Assembly (NCBI RefSeq): GCF_015291745.1
Contig: NZ_CP030059.1
Location: forward strand, 2,259,501 to 2,323,500
Source of the DNA: Bradyrhizobium sp. CCBAU 53351
GTDB taxonomy: Bacteria > Pseudomonadota > Alphaproteobacteria > Rhizobiales > Xanthobacteraceae
Direction of reading: 5' to 3'
DNA: 64,000 bases
Under the pieces are notes generated by a model, which ran no database searches, was not told the origin of the DNA, and was given only the letters and a program-made list of their open reading frames with translations. Numbering within the stretch: position 1 is the stretch's first letter; each line of letters starts with the position of its first letter. This document shows, one piece after another, positions 57,192-64,000 of the stretch. A program made the translations under genes and the position numbers.

Positions 57192-57206
57192 GTTATATAC
57201 TATTAC
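57192..57206. promoter_or_regulatory. Candidate operator between ferredoxin and TetR genes
   Basis: GTTATATACTATTAC is a 15-bp imperfect palindrome (5 of 6 arm pairs) in the AT-rich centre of the 156-base divergent gap. It is well placed for the TetR protein to control both directions. Confidence 0.4.
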
Positions 57207-57258
57207 ATTCGCGACCGGCTTTCCCTGTCAAGCGCAAACTTGTAGGCTTGGCCACAAC

Positions 57259-57906
57259 ATGCGCTCTCAACTCGCCCGCAAGCCCGAAAACACCTATCAT
57301 CATGGCGATCTCCGCGACGCCCTGATCAAGGCCGCGCTACGCGAGGCGGAGCGGGGCGGCGCCGAGGCGATCAGCATCAAGGCGCTGGCAAAGCAGCTCG
57401 GGGTCTCGCAGCCGGCGCCGTACCGGCATTTTGCCGATCGCGAGGCGCTGCTTGCGGCGGTGACGGCGGAGGCGTTCCGGCAGCTCAGCGCAACCTTTCG
57501 GACGGCGATGGCGAAACCGTCCAGGCAGTCGAAGCTGTCGCGGCTGGCGCAGGCCATGCTGGATTTCGGATTGCGCCGCAACGGTATCTATCGCCTGATG
57601 TTCGCGTCTCGTACCGTGTCGTGTGCGGCCAAGGGCAGCGAGCTGCACGAGGCCACGCGCGAAACGTTTGCGCTCGTGATCGATGCCCTGGAGGTGCCTG
57701 CCGTCGGCTATTTGCGCGAACGGCAGGCTCTCAAGATCTGGGCGGCGCTGCACGGCGTGGTGATGCTGGCCGAGCAGGGCCTGTTCACCGGCGAGGCTGC
57801 ACAGACCACGCGCGAGGAACTGGTCGAGGATTTCGTCAACGAAACGAAGGCGGCCCTCGCCGTGGCGATCAAGGACGCGCGGCGTCGGAAGAAGACCGGC
57901 GCTTAG
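57259..57906 (+). CDS. TetR/AcrR-family regulator of the P450 operon
   Basis: 215 residues from ATG 57259. TetR helix-turn-helix: YHHGDLRDALIKAALREAER, then AISIKALAKQLGVSQPAPYRHFADREALLAAV, with the usual YRHF wing. The C-terminal domain is of the WHG type (LFTGEAAQTTREELVEDFV). It diverges from the ferredoxin-P450 operon. Its stop overlaps the convergent racemase-like gene by four bases. Confidence 0.85.
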   Translation: MRSQLARKPENTYHHGDLRDALIKAALREAERGGAEAISIKALAKQLGVSQPAPYRHFADREALLAAVTAEAFRQLSATFRTAMAKPSRQSKLSRLAQAMLDFGLRRNGIYRLMFASRTVSCAAKGSELHEATRETFALVIDALEVPAVGYLRERQALKIWAALHGVVMLAEQGLFTGEAAQTTREELVEDFVNETKAALAVAIKDARRRKKTGA

Positions 57907-58553
57907 GCTTTCGCCTTCAGCATGTTTATCAACTTGTCGACCGCGCTGTCGGGCGTGGTCACGACGGGACGGCCGGTGGCTTCCGCGACCCCTGGAGCAG
58001 TGGCGGCGATGCTGAACTGCGCAAGCGCGATGACGTCGCAATCGCGCAGGTCCCTCGACGCTTCGACGATCAGCCGATCGTGCGTGGCGCGATCGCCGCG
58101 GTCGAGCGCCGCCAGCGCGCCCTCGGCGAGTTTCGGAACGACCTGGACCGAGGCCGGAAACTCCGGCGGCATCGAGACCAGGGTCGGCGGGAAGGTCGAG
58201 AGCAGGCCGATGCGCCTGCCCATCGTCACCGTACGCTCGATCATCGCTTCGTTCGGCTTGAGCACCGGCATCGGCGCCTGCGCGCGCGCGACCGCCTCGA
58301 TGCAGGGGCCGAAGGCAGAGCAGGTGAACAGGATCCCGCTCGCCCCGGTTGCCGCGGCATAGTCGCCGAGCGCGAGGAAGCGCTCGGTCATGGCATCGTC
58401 GAGCTTGCCGTCGCGGGCCAGATCCGCCGACAGGCTGTCGTCCAGCAGGTTCATCAGCCGCGCCGCCGGCCACGCCTTTGCGAACGCCGCTTCGATCGGA
58501 GCGATGGAGTGCTTGAGGGCATGGATCAGGGCGATGCGTGGGGGCGTCGTCAT
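57903..58553 (-). CDS. Asp/Glu racemase-superfamily protein lacking the second catalytic cysteine
   Basis: 216 residues. The fold is indicated by the start RIALIHALKHSIAPIEAAF, the active-site segment ILFTCSAFG with Cys78 and the VVTTPDSAV end. Where two-base racemases carry the second cysteine (usually in an xxLxCT context), this protein has IALAQFSIAATA. It might therefore be a decarboxylase, isomerase or one-base enzyme. It lies 167 bases downstream of the amino-acid binding-protein gene in the same direction, separated by REP sequences, and may belong with that module. Confidence 0.72.
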   Translation of the reverse strand: MTTPPRIALIHALKHSIAPIEAAFAKAWPAARLMNLLDDSLSADLARDGKLDDAMTERFLALGDYAAATGASGILFTCSAFGPCIEAVARAQAPMPVLKPNEAMIERTVTMGRRIGLLSTFPPTLVSMPPEFPASVQVVPKLAEGALAALDRGDRATHDRLIVEASRDLRDCDVIALAQFSIAATAPGVAEATGRPVVTTPDSAVDKLINMLKAKA

Positions 58554-58580
58554 TGAAGGTGGCTACCTGGGTGATCTTGT

Positions 58581-58626
58581 GCCCCGGCTCTGCGCAATGC
58601 GAAGTATTGCGCTGCAGAGCCGGGGC
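58581..58626. repeat. REP-like hairpin 1
   Basis: GCCCCGGCTCTG (58581) and CAGAGCCGGGGC (58615) form a perfect 12-bp stem, with an inner GCAAT / ATTGC stem. Confidence 0.75.
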
Positions 58627-58659
58627 CCATCCTTTTTGGCGTTAAAAGTCGTGGCTTCC

Positions 58660-58710
58660 TGGGTCCCGGCTCTGCGCAGCAGCGTTGCACGCTGCAGCGC
58701 GTCCGGGACA
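58660..58710. repeat. REP-like hairpin 2, intact target of the IS110 element
   Basis: GTCCCGG (58663) pairs with CCGGGAC (58703) around a variable GC-rich loop. The first 13 bases TGGGTCCCGGCTC match the sequence split by the IS110 element at 37494/38609, so this copy shows the pre-insertion state. Confidence 0.75.
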
Positions 58711-58720
58711 CGGGAGACAA

Positions 58721-59734
58721 TTACTTGAACGGCACCGCGTACATCAAGCCGCCCTTGCTCCAGAGGCCGTTGAGGCCGCGGTCGAGCTTGAGCGGGCTCG
58801 CCTTGCCGACATTCCGCTCGTAGATCTCGCCGTAATTGCCGGTGGCCTTGATCGCGGTGACCAGCCATTTGTTGTCGAGCCCGAGCCGGGAGCCGAGATC
58901 GCCGGAGGCACCTAACAGACGCTGGATCGCGGGCGTCTGCGACTTCGTCATCTCCTCGACATTGCCTTGGGTGACGCCGAGCTCTTCGGCCTCGATCAGG
59001 CCGTAATGCAGCCAGGTGATGATGTCGCTCCAGACCTCGTCGCCGTTGCGGGTGAAGGGGCCGAGCGGCTCCTTGCTGATGGTCTGCGGCAGCACGACGT
59101 AGTCGGCAGGGTTCGGTGCCGCGGTGGTCACGGCGCCGGCCAGCGCGGAGGCGTCCTGGGTCATCGCATCGCAGCGGCCGCCGAAGAAGGTCTGATACAT
59201 GGTGTCGACGCGGTCGAACACCAGCGGCTTCCAGTCGATGCCGTTGGCACGGCCGTAATCGCCGAGCGTGACTTCGTGCGTGGTGCCCTGAGCGACGCAA
59301 ACGGTGGCGCCCTTGAGGTCCTTGATCTCCTTGACGCCGAGGTCCTTCTTCACGACAAAACCCTGGCCATCGTAGAAGTTGATCGGTCCCTGGCGCAGGC
59401 CGAGCGTGACGCCGCGCAAGTACGTCTGCGTCGAGTTGCGGTAGAGCACGTCGATCTCGCCCGATTGCAGGGCGGTGAAGCGGTTCTGCGCGGTCAGCGA
59501 AACGTAGCGCACCTTGCTGGCATCGCCGAGCACGCCGGCTGCGAGCGCGCGGCAATAATCGACGTCGAGACCCCGGTAATCACCTTGCGAGTCCGGCGCG
59601 GAGAAGCCGGCAAAGCCGGCGCTGACGCCGCACACCAGCGTGCCGCGGCTCTTCACCGTGTCCAACGTTGCGGCGGATGCGACAATTGTCGATGCAGCGA
59701 GCACGCCCGCCGCGATAACCACTTTCCTCATCAT
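58721..59734 (-). CDS. Amino-acid ABC transporter periplasmic binding protein (AapJ-like)
   Basis: 337 residues from ATG 59734, with GAGGGGAG upstream; a Sec signal peptide follows (MMRKVVIAAGVLAASTIVAS, cleavage near AA|TL). The family 3 binding-protein pattern is visible: LVCGVSAGFAGFSAPDSQGDYRGLDVDYCRALAAG and SLTAQNRFTALQSGEIDVLYRNST, both typical of AapJ/BztA proteins. It lies ten bases after the aminotransferase gene. The cognate permeases are encoded 2.3 kb away in the opposite direction. Confidence 0.9.
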   Translation of the reverse strand: MMRKVVIAAGVLAASTIVASAATLDTVKSRGTLVCGVSAGFAGFSAPDSQGDYRGLDVDYCRALAAGVLGDASKVRYVSLTAQNRFTALQSGEIDVLYRNSTQTYLRGVTLGLRQGPINFYDGQGFVVKKDLGVKEIKDLKGATVCVAQGTTHEVTLGDYGRANGIDWKPLVFDRVDTMYQTFFGGRCDAMTQDASALAGAVTTAAPNPADYVVLPQTISKEPLGPFTRNGDEVWSDIITWLHYGLIEAEELGVTQGNVEEMTKSQTPAIQRLLGASGDLGSRLGLDNKWLVTAIKATGNYGEIYERNVGKASPLKLDRGLNGLWSKGGLMYAVPFK

Positions 59735-59744
59735 GCTACTCCCC

Positions 59745-61094
59745 TCAGTGATTGACACTACGCAACACTTTGTCGACGGCCGTGCCGAGCTTGTCGACGA
59801 TCAGGTCGATCTCGTCGGCGGAGGCGATATAGGGCGGCGCCAGCAACACGTGGTCGCCGCGCACGCCGTCCACGGTGCCGCCGCCCGGATAGCAGCCGAG
59901 CCCACCAGCGAATGCTTCCGCCTTGATCTTCTGATTAAGCTTGAGCGCGGGGTCGAACGGGGTGCGGCTGGCGCGATCAGCGACCAGCTCGATCGCCCAA
60001 AACAGGCCGCGGCCCCTGATATCGCCGACATGGCGGTGATTGCCAAAGCGCTCGGTCAGCCGCTGCTCGAGTTGCTTGCCGCGCTCCCTGACGCAGTCGA
60101 GCAGGCGATCCTCGCGGATCACATCCTGCACTGCGAGTGCGGCCGCGCAGGCGAGGGGATGTGCGAGATAGGTGTGGCCGTGCTGAAAAGCGCCTGAGCC
60201 TGCGCGGATGGTGTCGATGAGCTTGCCGCTGGCGAGCATGGCCCCGATCGGCTGGTAGCCGCCGCCGAGCCCCTTTGCGATCGCCTGGATATCGGGCGCG
60301 ATGCCTTCCTGCTCCCAGGCGTGCGTGGTGCCGGTACGGCCCATGCCGCACATGACCTCGTCGAGGATGAGCAGCGCGCCGTGGCGGTCGCAGATCTCGC
60401 GCACGGCCCTGAAATAGCTGTCTGGTGCCGCCACGGCGCCGGCGGTGGCGCCGACCACCGGCTCGGCCAGGAACGCCGCCACGGTCTCAGGGCCAAGCCG
60501 CTGGAACTCGGCTTCCAGCTCGGCCGCCAGCCGCGCCACGAACTGCGCATCCGATTCGACGTCGTGCTTCTCGTGATAGGCGAAGGCCGGTGTCACGTGG
60601 CTGAAGGCTCCGGAGAGCAGGGGTGCGTAGGGCGCGCGGCGCCAGGCATTGCCGCCGGCGGCGAGCGCGCCGAGCGTGTTGCCGTGGTAGCTCTGTCGCC
60701 GTGCGATGAAATGCTGCCGCTGTGGCTCGCGGCGCTCGATGAAATATTGTCGCGCCAGCTTGATGCTCGCTTCGATCGCCTCGGATCCGCCGCTGACGAA
60801 ATAGGCATAGGCGAGACCGCCGGGCTCGTGTCCGACCAGCGCCTCGGCGAGGGCTTCGGCGGGCTCGGACGAGAAGAAGGCGGTGTGGGCATAGGCCAGC
60901 GTCGAGGCCTGCTTGGCCATCGCCGCGATCACGCGGGGATGCTGGTGGCCGAGGCATGAGACCGCCGCGCCGCCGGAGGCGTCGATCACGCGCCGTCCGT
61001 CCTCGGCGAAGAGATAGACGCCTTCGCCGCCGATCGCCTTGGGCGGCGTCTCGCGGAGCGAACGGTGCAGCACGCGGCTGGTGCGAGTGCTCAT
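59745..61094 (-). CDS. Class III (omega-type) PLP aminotransferase
   Basis: 449 residues. Features: GEGVYLFAEDGRRVIDASGGAAVSCLGHQHP, SGGSEAIEASIKLARQY, ILDEVMCGMGRTG and the PLP lysine in QAIAKGLGGGYQPIGAML. It transfers amino groups from omega- or beta-amino acids or from amines to 2-oxo acids. It starts three bases after the RpiR regulator stop, and the binding-protein gene follows ten bases on, so uptake and deamination of one amino acid are likely linked. Confidence 0.9.
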   Translation of the reverse strand: MSTRTSRVLHRSLRETPPKAIGGEGVYLFAEDGRRVIDASGGAAVSCLGHQHPRVIAAMAKQASTLAYAHTAFFSSEPAEALAEALVGHEPGGLAYAYFVSGGSEAIEASIKLARQYFIERREPQRQHFIARRQSYHGNTLGALAAGGNAWRRAPYAPLLSGAFSHVTPAFAYHEKHDVESDAQFVARLAAELEAEFQRLGPETVAAFLAEPVVGATAGAVAAPDSYFRAVREICDRHGALLILDEVMCGMGRTGTTHAWEQEGIAPDIQAIAKGLGGGYQPIGAMLASGKLIDTIRAGSGAFQHGHTYLAHPLACAAALAVQDVIREDRLLDCVRERGKQLEQRLTERFGNHRHVGDIRGRGLFWAIELVADRASRTPFDPALKLNQKIKAEAFAGGLGCYPGGGTVDGVRGDHVLLAPPYIASADEIDLIVDKLGTAVDKVLRSVNH

Positions 61095-61097
61095 GGA

Positions 61098-61970
61098 TCA
61101 ACCTTTCTCCGAGACGTAGGTGGCGGCAGCAGTGAGACGCGCCTCGGTATTTTCCAGTCGCTTCTTCGCGGCGACACCGCCGAGCGAGAATGTGACCGCC
61201 GCAAGCGACTGCGCGATCGCGATCGCGCCGGTGAGGCTGGGGAAGAAGCCGGGAGAGGAGGCCGCCTCGAACAGCAGCACGTGGTCGGCGCCCTCGGCCA
61301 TCGGCGCCGAGAGGCTGTCCGCAATCGCGATCAGCGTTGCGCCGCTGCGATAGGCGGCCTGGGCGACACCGACGCTCGCATGGGTATAGGGCAGGAAGCC
61401 GATGACGATGACGGCCTCGCCGGGCCTGAACGCACCGAGGTCGAGATCGTCGGGGCCCGAGACGCCAACGAGCTGCACCTGCTCCGGGCGGAACAGCCGC
61501 AGCTCGTAGTTCAAGAGCTCTGCAACGCTGCGGCAGCTGCGATAGCCAGCGATCCAGATGCGCTTGGCCTCGTGCAGCGCGCGGGCAGCTTCCGCAATGG
61601 GCTGGGCCGGGATCCGTGGCAGGCCGGCGGCCTCCGCCTCGAGCTTCTCGGTGACGAGCGCAACATCGGCGTTCGGGCCAGGCCTGCGGCCTCTGGCGCG
61701 GCCGGAGAACGGCGAGGCCTGCGACGGCCGCCGCGCCTCGGTCAGCGCCGCGCGCAATTCGTCCCAGCCCGAATAGCCGATCGCCTTGGCGAGGCGCGTG
61801 AACGCGGCGGGATCGGCGCCGGCTTCCGCCGCGAGGTCGCGCATCGAACGGGTGGTGGCGTCGTAATCGTTGGCGGCGACGAAGCGACCGACCTCCTGCA
61901 GCCGCATCGGGAGCGATGGCAATGCAATGCGCAGTTCGCTCAACGGCGAGGATTTCGCGGGCTCGGCCAT
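61098..61970 (-). CDS. RpiR/MurR-family transcriptional regulator
   Basis: 290 residues. N-terminal HTH_6 domain (about 20-80: VGRFVAANDYDATTRSMRDLAAEAGADPAAFTRLAKAIGY) and a SIS domain (about 125-255: IWIAGYRSCRSVAELLNYEL and VIVIGFLPYTHASVGVAQAAYRSGATLIAIADS). SIS usually binds sugar phosphates, but several RpiR proteins in rhizobia regulate amino-acid genes. It is first in its transcription unit and divergent from the permease genes; an inverted repeat lies between. Confidence 0.85.
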   Translation of the reverse strand: MAEPAKSSPLSELRIALPSLPMRLQEVGRFVAANDYDATTRSMRDLAAEAGADPAAFTRLAKAIGYSGWDELRAALTEARRPSQASPFSGRARGRRPGPNADVALVTEKLEAEAAGLPRIPAQPIAEAARALHEAKRIWIAGYRSCRSVAELLNYELRLFRPEQVQLVGVSGPDDLDLGAFRPGEAVIVIGFLPYTHASVGVAQAAYRSGATLIAIADSLSAPMAEGADHVLLFEAASSPGFFPSLTGAIAIAQSLAAVTFSLGGVAAKKRLENTEARLTAAATYVSEKG

Positions 61971-61978
61971 GAAACATT

Positions 61979-62007
61979 TGTTGCATGAATTTTATATCAG
62001 TGCAACA
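61979..62007. promoter_or_regulatory. Inverted repeat between rpiR-type and permease genes
   Basis: TGTTGCA and TGCAACA form perfect 7-bp arms with a 15-base AT-rich spacer (TGAATTTTATATCAG), overlapping the only promoter-like sequence in the 87-base divergent gap. It is a good candidate for the RpiR operator. Confidence 0.5.
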
Positions 62008-62057
62008 GTTGACGTGCGCTGCCGGAAATCGTCCCTGTCGAGAAGGATTTTTGCGCT

Positions 62058-63242
62058 GTGACCACCGATGCTCGAAGACCGCCGCCGCGCCGCCTGTACG
62101 GCGCATGGGGACGCCGCGAGCTGCAAGGCCTGTTCTGGCAGGTGCTGGTGGTCGGGATCGCGCTCGCGGTGATCGGCTTCCTCTGGTCCAACACCGTCAC
62201 CAACCTCTCGGCTCGCCGCATCACGACCGGCTTTGCCTTCCTCGGCCGCGAGGCCGGCATGCCCATTGCCGATAGTTTGCTGGCCTATAATCCGAGAGAC
62301 ACCTATCTCTGGGCCTTCGTCGTCGGTGTCGGCAACACGCTGCGCGTTGCCGTCATCGGGATCGTGCTCGCGACCGTCCTCGGCACGCTGATCGGTATCT
62401 CCCGGCTATCGGCCAACTGGCTGCTGTCGCGGCTGGCCGCCGTTTATGTCGAAACGCTCCGCGATATCCCGCTGCTGCTCCAGCTGCTGTTCTGGTACGT
62501 GCTGATGCAGGCGCTGCCGGCCGCACGTGCGGCATGGCGGCCGATCGAGGGCGTGTTCCTGTCCAATCGCGGCCTGATCCTGCCGGCCATTCCGATTGGC
62601 CCGCTGCAGTTTTGGGTGCTCGGCGCCGCCGTGCTCGGAGCTGCCGTGTTCTATCTCGTCAGGAGGCGGCTGATCGCGCAGCAGATGCGCGACGGCAAGC
62701 CGCGCCCGGCCTGGCCGGTTGCGCTCGGCCTCATCATCGTGCCGCCGGCGGCTGTCTCGTTGGTGCTTGGCGTGCCCTGGACGATCGAGTGGCCCCAATT
62801 GCGCGGCTTCAATTTCGTCGGCGGGTTGACGCTCGCTCCGGAATATTTCGCGCTGCTGATCGCGCTCGTGACCTACACCTCGGCCTTCATTGCCGAGATC
62901 GTCCGCAGTGGCATCCAGTCCGTGCCGCGCGGGCAATGGGACGCCGCCAACGCGCTCGGCCTGCGCCGCAGCTTCATGCTGCGGCAGATCATTTTGCCGC
63001 AGGCGCTCCGCGTCATCGTGCCGCCGATGACGAGCCAGTATCTCAACCTGACCAAGAATTCCTCGCTCGCGGTCGCGATCGGCTATCAGGACGTGGTCTC
63101 GATCGCCAACACCACGCTGAACCAGACCGGCCAGGCGATCGAGGCGATCGCGCTGATCATGGCAGTGTTCCTGACCATCAGCCTTTCCATCAGCTTCTTC
63201 ATGAACTGGTACAATGCGCGCATTGCGCTGGTGGAGCGCTGA
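62058..63242 (+). CDS. Amino-acid ABC transporter permease (AapQ/BztB-like)
   Basis: 394 residues from GTG 62058, with AGAAGGA upstream. It has eight or so membrane segments: a first helix (GLFWQVLVVGIALAVIGFLW), NNTVTNL-like loop sequence typical of AapQ (SNTVTNLSARRITTGF), and the BPD_transp_1 domain with EAA loop WDAANALGLRRSFMLRQIILPQALRVIVPP. The length matches AapQ. It pairs with the permease starting three bases after its stop. Confidence 0.9.
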   Translation: MTTDARRPPPRRLYGAWGRRELQGLFWQVLVVGIALAVIGFLWSNTVTNLSARRITTGFAFLGREAGMPIADSLLAYNPRDTYLWAFVVGVGNTLRVAVIGIVLATVLGTLIGISRLSANWLLSRLAAVYVETLRDIPLLLQLLFWYVLMQALPAARAAWRPIEGVFLSNRGLILPAIPIGPLQFWVLGAAVLGAAVFYLVRRRLIAQQMRDGKPRPAWPVALGLIIVPPAAVSLVLGVPWTIEWPQLRGFNFVGGLTLAPEYFALLIALVTYTSAFIAEIVRSGIQSVPRGQWDAANALGLRRSFMLRQIILPQALRVIVPPMTSQYLNLTKNSSLAVAIGYQDVVSIANTTLNQTGQAIEAIALIMAVFLTISLSISFFMNWYNARIALVER

Positions 63243-63244
63243 TC

Positions 63245-64000
63245 ATGACGGTGATCGTCGATATCCCCGATGCGCCGCGCCGCGCCCGCCGTCCGCAGAT
63301 TGGAAATCCCGTGCTGCGCTGGCTGCGCGCCAATCTGTTCTCGTCGGTCCCGAACGGTATCTTATCGATCGTGCTGCTGGCGATTCTTGCCAAGGGCGTT
63401 TTCAGCTTCGTGCAGTGGGGTGTTGCGAACGCCGTGTGGCTGACGCCCGCGAACGATTCCAGCGCCTGCCGCGCGGTGCGCGGCGTCGGTGCCTGCTGGG
63501 CCATCATTCCCGAAAAGTACCGCTTCATCCTGTTCGGCACCTATCCGTTCGACGAGCAGTGGCGGCCGGCGCTATCGGTGCTGCTGTTCATCGCGCTGTT
63601 CTATCTCTCGAGCCGTCGCGCCCTGTGGCGGCGCGAATTGGTCTATCTCTGGATCGGCGTATTGGCGCTGATCAGCGTGCTGATGTGGGGCGGGGTGCTC
63701 GGGCTCTCCTTCGTCTCGCAGGACCGCTGGGGCGGATTGCCGGTCACGCTGATCCTCGCGACCTTTGGGCTCGCATTCGGCTTTCCGCTCGGCATCCTCG
63801 TCGCGCTCGGCCGGCGCTCGAAGCTGCCGGCGATCCGCTCGCTCAGCGTGCTCTATGTCGAGCTGATCCGCGGCGTGCCGCTGGTCAGCCTGTTGTTCAT
63901 GGCGAGCGTGATGTTCCCGCTGTTCATGCCAAGCGGGTTCAACATCGACAAGCTGCTGCGCGCGCAGATCGCCATCATCCTGTTCGCGGGCGCTTATCTC
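63245..64000 (+). CDS. Amino-acid ABC transporter permease (AapM/BztC-like), partial
   Basis: At least 252 residues from ATG 63245; the gene runs past the window end. The N-terminus is long and hydrophilic (TVIVDIPDAPRRARRPQIGN) before the first helix, and the segment WLTPANDSSACRAVRGVGACWAIIPEKYRFILFGTYP is typical of AapM/BztC. The start of the core domain (LGILVALGRRSKLP, VELIRGVPLVSLLFMASVM) is visible. An ATPase gene (AapP) is expected next. Confidence 0.9.
   Translation, partial: MTVIVDIPDAPRRARRPQIGNPVLRWLRANLFSSVPNGILSIVLLAILAKGVFSFVQWGVANAVWLTPANDSSACRAVRGVGACWAIIPEKYRFILFGTYPFDEQWRPALSVLLFIALFYLSSRRALWRRELVYLWIGVLALISVLMWGGVLGLSFVSQDRWGGLPVTLILATFGLAFGFPLGILVALGRRSKLPAIRSLSVLYVELIRGVPLVSLLFMASVMFPLFMPSGFNIDKLLRAQIAIILFAGAYL

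Noticed and set aside
58581..58626. The REP hairpin as a terminator of the binding-protein gene.
   Set aside because: The T-run follows it on the plus strand only, whereas the gene is on the minus strand; it looks like a REP element.
60487..62106. A 539-codon minus-strand frame over the aminotransferase and regulator genes.
   Set aside because: Arginine-rich shadow in another frame of genuine genes on the same strand.

Overview
The window is high-GC DNA with dense gene packing, frequent 4-base start/stop overlaps, REP-like palindromes and alphaproteobacterial gene families: RND efflux, aap/dpp ABC transporters, an unusual PHA synthase pair, phasin and a paaABCDE-paaI-paaK set. This fits a Bradyrhizobium chromosome or a close relative. 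The assignment rests on recognised proteins and repeat style; no rRNA or marker gene is present.

Layout. 1-6.5 kb: a split thiamine-diphosphate decarboxylase, then a TetR-RND efflux operon with a perfect palindromic operator. 6.6-11.6 kb: a sensor kinase, a single-domain response regulator, a receiver-adenylate cyclase and a CnbZ-like protein in one overlapping operon. 11.7-25.4 kb (minus): a 12-gene block with two complete peptide ABC importers flanking a gamma-glutamyltransferase and a DUF1028 Ntn-hydrolase. 25.8-37.3 kb: lipid and storage genes (esterase, wax ester synthase/DGAT, frameshifted epoxide hydrolase, CYP102-type fusion P450, PhaR/PhaE-like subunit plus PhaC, phasin). 37.5-38.6 kb: an IS110-family element inserted in a REP palindrome, with a readable bridge-RNA-like leader. 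38.7-41 kb: a DUF445 protein and a second esterase. 41.2-47.8 kb: paaX, paaABCDE, paaI, paaK. 47.8-52.3 kb: an oxidoreductase, a YeeE-type sulfur transporter, and a divergent EamA exporter/MocR regulator pair. 52.3-57.9 kb: a ferredoxin-P450-MHS transporter-molybdoenzyme-hydrolase/OsmC operon divergent from a TetR gene. 57.9-64 kb: an amino-acid module (Asp/Glu racemase-like protein, periplasmic binding protein, class III aminotransferase, RpiR regulator, and divergent AapQ/AapM permeases cut off by the window end).

The most striking observation is in the IS110 element. The untranslated leader ahead of its transposase folds into two internal loops. Their sides match, in the order expected of a bridge RNA, the left target, right target, right IS end and left IS end. 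An intact copy of the same REP target lies at 58660. Other notable points are operator palindromes for the efflux, phasin, MocR and RpiR genes, a sigma-54-like promoter for the peptide importer, and a possible 30-residue ORF coupled to paaI.
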